This document shows, one piece after another, positions 59,212 through 64,000 of a stretch of 64,000 nucleotides of DNA. The notes below the pieces were generated by a model. That model was not told the DNA's origin, did not search any database, and worked only from the letters and a program-made list of their open reading frames with translations. Position 1 is the first letter of the stretch, and the number at the start of each line of letters is the position of its first letter. The DNA is from Turbatrix aceti. Taxonomy: Eukaryota > Nematoda > Chromadorea > Rhabditida > Panagrolaimidae. The stretch is taken from positions 5,465,246 through 5,529,245 of the forward strand of contig OZ017770.1 in the NCBI GenBank assembly GCA_963969345.1. The letters are read 5' to 3'. A program made the translations under genes and the position numbers.

Positions 59212-62200
59212 ATGCCCAGAAAGCTTGTTTACACCAACGATGTCGAGGAAATCTTTGAAAAACTCAGCAACGCTCCCAAGTTGTTGTCTCTAGAGCTTTC
59301 AAGTGAGTTTACACCGCTGATGTTGGATTCACCGTCACTTCCGGTGTTGTAGGTTTTTCAAAGCTGCACTCATCGTATCTCGAGGTGATTCGCATGCATG
59401 GCGAGGCCACTGCCGTGATAGCAAATAAGTCTCTGGCTGCCATAGGGACGTCGTTCGGAGACATCTATCTGATTGGGGCTCGAAGTGTGCTGGGAAACAA
59501 GCAGCCCGTCATAATTGGCAACGCCAACTACGGTCGAGTTGTCTCCATCAGTTTGTCGCCGTTCAGCGAAAAACTCTGCGTGGCTTACGCTACTGGAAGT
59601 CTCAGAATTTTTTCATACTCGGGGGAAACGCTTTATGAGCTCGAAGAAGCGGCACAACCCGGCAGAGGATTGTTAGATGCCAAATATCTCAAACGGCAAG
59701 TAACAATATTTTTGCCACCCGGAATTTTCTACGATAAAAATTTTGCAGGGATGTAATTTGTTTTTTGGATTGCGGAGGGTCGGTCTATGTCTGCGATGGC
59801 ATCCACAAACGTCGAATCTGTATATTTTCTGGTTCATACGGCGAGGTATTCGCCCTCGAAGTCTGCGCCGACGTCGCTTTTCTCCTGACAGGTAAAGTAG
59901 CGTTGATGATCAACGCTCAAGGCGAAGTTCTCTGCAGCCTCGATCTTTGCTCCAGAATAACGTTGAACGAAGCCTTGTTTCCACCTCTGTTGTCTGCCAT
60001 GAATGAGGAAAACTGCTTCTACGTCTACGGTGCTCGAGGATCCGTTGTTCGGGTGTACACTGTTGAGCTGCATCCCGTCACTCCCATGATCAAGGAATAC
60101 GACGGTTTGACTTTCGATCATTTTGTCGTAAACCTGAAAATGATATCCCATCAGAAGTTGCTTGTCCTCGATCAACAGGAAAATCTCTATCTTGTTCAAC
60201 AGGGCGTCGTTCTTTCTAAACTGAACATCATCAACCTCAGAATCGTCTACGGTGGATCTGTTTACAAGGATATTTTTCACGGAAGCAACGTGAGCGAAGC
60301 CATGTCTGCTATGGCCGACAAAACTTGCTATCAGTCCCTGCAAATCAGGGGTCATGATATTTTGATCCTCGGTGTTGACGGCAAGGTTTTCTGCATTTCC
60401 GAAGGGAACATGCTGGAGCACTGCAAAGCTCTCTGCTCGGTCAAAGCGGTCAACTTCACCTTTGTCATTGGGTACATCATGAATGTCATGCAAATCGAGG
60501 AATACGCATTGGACGTAAAACTGTCTGATATCGTCCTGAAGCACGCGATTCAAGCATTCGTTGCCGAGCAAGTTTCTCTTCAACCGGAAAAGAAATCAAA
60601 GGATATTGATGATGACTGGCTGGCAACTGCAACTGCCAACTTTCGACAGTTCCTGAATCTTGTTCTTCACAACAGATGGAAAATGGATCTGAAAGAAGAC
60701 GTAGTTACCACTGCCTTTACAGAGATGTACACCAATGACTCGATTATGGCAGCGGTATTTTCTATAATGCTCGAAGACGAACAAATTCTCTTCAAAGTCC
60801 AAGAAATTTTACCAATTGAATTTATCAAGCGATTTTTGAAATTTGCTCTTACCAGGGAACTTTTTAAAGAAGCGGCCACTGTCATTCAAAACACGCCCGT
60901 CGAAAAGCTGGATATTGACTTTACGATGCGGCTGACCATTGAGTACAATTTGATAGGAGAGACCCGCAAGCTCTGCCAAATGATCCAGGACTACGTGCCG
61001 GCACTCAAGATTATGCTACGGAAGGCGCCTGAGGAAGATGGTGTCCAGGTTGATGGTACCTTTGTTCGCGGACTGTTTGAACTCCTGCAGGCTGCGTTCG
61101 CAGTGGATAACACGATTACCTGGCTGTTTCAGCGTCAACCTGAAATACACAAGAGTGTTAAATATTTGCTGTACCCAAATTTGAACTGCTTGTTGAACTA
61201 CGATGCTACCAAGACATTCGAAATCGTCTCGGGAGTTCAAAACAAAGTCGCGCCTGCTGTTTGGCAATCTGTAATCAAATCTTTTGTTTTTCAAATTACG
61301 AATTCGATTTTTCCGAGTATTGCCTTGCCTTTTCTCCACTTTTTGACGACTTTGAAGGGGCTGGATAACTTCGCAGACAGTGATCTGCTTCAGGAAGTCT
61401 GTTTTTGTTTCTCTGAATTTTTGTTCGATTATTTATTGTTGTTCAGATTCTGGTCTTCTGCTTTAACTACATTGCCGGTGATCTGTCCGGTCAACGAGTG
61501 GAGGAGTTCAAAACGTGCCTCACCAATCTGCTGCCATGCCTGTCCCCCTCTGCCATAGATCATCTCCTTGGGCTTCTTGAACAACGGAAATGGTATATTT
61601 TGGGATACTTGATGCCTCTATTTTTTTGTTTTTTTTATTTAGGAATGGCATGTCCGCATTCTTACATCTTCACAATAGAAAGTACAAAGAGTGCCTCGAT
61701 TGTCTGGTCTTGCTGGAGGAATTCGATACCATTGCTTGGCTCACGCTCAGGCAGGTTTGTGCCGTCTTCAGCGTTGAAAAAACAGACATGGCTCCCATCA
61801 GCGAAATTTTAAAGGTTTGTTGACCGCTTTTTTCTATCTAACTGTGCGTTTCCAGCTGCGCCGAGAAAACGAAATGGAGCAAGTCGCGGAACTGATGTTG
61901 GAGTTCACAGAGTTGTTTCACACGAACGTCTACCATTACGGGCTCATTAAAACGTGTCTATCGTTAATGTTTGTTGGCTACAAAGTTTTTTTTTTAAATG
62001 TAATTTTTTTTTGTTTTTAGCGAAGCAAAGTACAGAGATCCTCGGGTTTTTGTGATCCATGAATTTCTCATCGACGCTCTGCTCTCATCTCTGGAGGCCA
62101 GTTTTGCAAATGAAAAAGATTTCATGGACGCTGAATTGTATGAATTTGTCGAAAGCCACGTTGAAGTGTCAGAAAGGGTCCAGGAATTTGCAAATCGTTT

Positions 62201-63116
62201 GGAACTTTTTAAAACAAGTGTATTGATCAACTTCATCCACGGCACTAGTGACAAGAGCTTCTACATCGTTGAAGAAGCAACAACTAAAATGTCGACCGAA
62301 GAATTGTGTTCTTGTCTTTCAGACCTCATGGATTTGCTTTCGAGACACGGAACAAACAACAATAGTGAAATCTGGCTTTTTCTCCTGAAAGAAAAGCTTT
62401 TTGATGCCCTCTCGTCCCAGAGTCTGTTCTGTGTTTAATTCGTTCATTACTGGAATTAAGCTCTTTCGTTTCAGCCGGCGATGTTTCGGCATCCCTTTTT
62501 GGAAAGCTTGCACTTCTCGCCGTTGAACTCGGTCCTTTTGTCGACTTCATAGAAGAACTTTTGAACAATGCTGACCATCGCATTACATTTTCCGGCACAC
62601 ACGTGAAACAAATTGCCCAGTAAGTACTATTTTGGCATCAGGAAACGGGGGCAGGTGCGTGCCACATTTTTTTTGACTAAATAGACCTTTGTAGAGAACT
62701 ATTATTGACTTTACTCGAAAAAGAGGTCTTTCTCGAAAATTATCTCAAAGTCATTCACTTCGAAGGACTGCATGATTTGTCGAGAACAATGCATGCATCT
62801 GTAACCAGGCATGCGGCGAAGGAAGTCGACAACTCGACGTGCGTCACCTGCAATCAGCCAATGCTGACTGCTTTTCGAGCTTACAAGTATGCTTTCTTTC
62901 GTTTTTGGACCGGAGCCACGGGGGAACGTGTTTTTCAGGTGTGGACACGCCCAGCACTTGGATTGTGGAAAATCCTGTATATGCGACACCAAACAAGTGC
63001 CAGAGAAGAATGAAAGTACACGGGACTACTCTTACTGCACTAGCCAATCTCCTGTCAACATATTTGATATCTACAACGACGATCCTCTAAAAACAGGTCC
63101 TAGGAAACGATACTAA
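59212..63116 (+). CDS. VPS8: VPS8, CORVET tethering complex subunit
   Basis: Exons 59212-59302, 59353-59695, 59749-61396, 61447-61592, 61643-61814, 61856-61968, 62021-62421, 62475-62619, 62695-62886 and 62939-63116 join to 1142 residues. The N-terminal beta-propeller (about 45-330) has blocks diagnostic of VPS8: AIGTSFGDIYLI, YGRVVSISLSPFSEKLCVAY and LDCGGSVYV..CIFSGSYGEVFALE. The middle is a long helical solenoid. The C-terminus is a RING-like zinc domain: CVTCNQPM..CGHAQHLDCGKSCICD (about 1067-1100). VPS8 is the CORVET-specific subunit that binds RAB5 and tethers early endosomes. The intron after 59695 uses a GC donor, needed to keep the frame. An upstream ATG at 59169 could be 5' leader only. 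Confidence 0.95.
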
Positions 63117-63340
63117 CGAGGTTATATTTATTTGAGTATCGTGCCATGATTTTTAACATTTGACAAACAATAATAATTAATAATTATAATAAATAATACG
63201 ACGATAAATAACCCGAGACGTTTTTCAAAATATAAGCGTGGTATACACATGACACTGGGTTTTCTGAAATGATCGAAGGGTGGTATTCATGAACAGTAGC
63301 AAAATGAAAAATGACCAAACAAACGAGTGCTGTTTGGTAT
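63117..63340. other. Convergent 3' region
   Basis: AATAAA at 63188-63193 is the likely VPS8 poly(A) signal. AT-rich; nothing else is supported. Confidence 0.5.
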
Positions 63341-63581
63341 TCAGGCGTCGTCGTCGATAAATGGCCACGAAATTGCGTCTTCAAAGCTCACGCTACGGGA
63401 CGAATCCGGAGTCGAGACGCTCAGGATGCGCGGCGACGTGTCGTCGAGGACCAGGCGTTTACTCGGCCAGAAGAAAAGTGTCGTCTTTGACCGAGGTGTT
63501 GACGAGTCGGTCGACGAATTTGTCGACGATGTCGAGTGAATAAAGCGGCGAACGGATTCAGCGACACGCGACCGGATGCGC
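63341..63581 (-). CDS. Terminal coding exon of an unidentified minus-strand gene
   Basis: After an acceptor ACATTTCAG (minus strand, ending at 63582) a frame of about 80 codons runs to a TGA at 63343-63341. It is Ser/Thr-rich then acidic, ending AISWPFIDDDA, and GC-rich compared with the AT-rich flanks, as neighbouring real exons are. The donor exon is not identified. The acceptor phase (2) does not match an evident donor in the next upstream coding piece at 63793-63999. Confidence 0.45.
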
Positions 63582-63792
63582 CTGAAATGTTATTTTTTTC
63601 TTCATCAGATCGTTAACAACAAAATGGGTACATCCGTTGTCATTAATAGTGTGTGTTTTTATTATTCTAAGCTTCTAATTCCTGTTGAATATATTTATGC
63701 AAAAGAAAACCTATAGCAGAAGGACTCGACGAATTGCACTGCACGTCACTTTGATGAAGCGCATTTGGGGTTCGTTAATATTGCATTTAATC

Positions 63793-63999
63793 CTAGGGCT
63801 CGAACGTGTCACTTTCAATAATGGCCCAGTCAACATGACTGCTTTTTTCGTCTAGTAAGGGAAGCACGCAACAAATCGTAAACTGATTTTCGTTTACTTC
63901 AGTCAGTCGACGCAATTCGCCTAAGAAGAACAACGGCATTTGACCCGTTAAAAAATTAGCCTTATCAAATAAACAAACCAGCGCTTCCGGCGATTTTGT
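63793..63999 (-). CDS. Coding piece of a gene entering from the right edge
   Basis: A minus-strand frame of 69 codons is open from the edge to a TAG at 63795-63793. It reads like real protein (ALVCLFDKANFLTGQMPLFF, CCVLPLLDEKSSHVDWAIIE). The family is not recognised. It may be the last exon of a gene to the right, or be spliced through GTGACA (near 63812) to the exon at 63341-63581. Confidence 0.4.
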   Translation of the reverse strand, partial: TKSPEALVCLFDKANFLTGQMPLFFLGELRRLTEVNENQFTICCVLPLLDEKSSHVDWAIIESDTFEP

Positions 64000-64000
64000 T

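Noticed and set aside
1..64000. tRNA, rRNA, CRISPR arrays, viral genes or bacterial operons
   Set aside because: None could be recognised by eye; the spliced metazoan genes argue against prokaryotic content. A tRNA scan was not possible here.

Overview
The window looks like animal nuclear DNA, most probably from a nematode. Genes are split by many short introns (about 42-60 bases, GT..AG, acceptors usually TTTTCAG or TTTTTTAG). Gene content is metazoan: a KMT2C/D-type histone methyltransferase, SREBP, CRK, VPS8, ADAT2, MCRS1, an ATF4-like bZIP and TMEM104. The astacin protease with three ShKT domains is a nematode hallmark. Species cannot be named from sequence alone, and another ecdysozoan is not excluded. 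About twenty genes were rebuilt exon by exon. For most of them the joined exons keep one frame exactly, which is the main support for the models.

Left part (1-16 kb): a secreted von Willebrand A protein running off the left edge (-), a large GBD/FH3-type protein without an FH2 domain (+), a four-pass claudin-superfamily protein (-), a TMEM104-like transporter (-), a secreted astacin/ShKT metalloprotease (-) and microspherule protein 1 (-).

Accessory-looking part (16.5-30 kb): a proline/glutamine-rich C2H2 zinc-finger gene (+) and a rearranged duplicate of it (+) flank two paralogous double-stranded-RNA-binding-domain genes placed head to head (- and +). The interval is littered with short inverted-repeat elements and diverged direct repeats. 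This cluster is the least described part of the window. The two-gene dsRBD family, possibly a divergent RDE-4/TRBP-like Dicer-partner family, is the best candidate for something new.

Right part (30-64 kb): an SDR42E-like 3-beta-HSD family enzyme (-), a complete KMT2C/D/Trr homologue (+, 15 exons, about 2312 aa), a small orphan gene (+), SREBP (+, 9 exons, about 1027 aa), a rhodopsin-family neuropeptide GPCR of the GnRH/AKH type (-), an ATF4-like bZIP factor (-), a non-autonomous hAT-like element with a perfect 8-bp target duplication, a secreted EF-hand protein (-), a SUV39-class SET protein (-) sharing a 42-bp intergenic region with CRK (+), the tRNA deaminase subunit ADAT2 (+), the CORVET subunit VPS8 (+), and two coding pieces on the minus strand at the right edge. 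Most genes are unrelated housekeeping or signalling genes. No operon was proven, and nothing prokaryotic, viral or CRISPR-like was seen.
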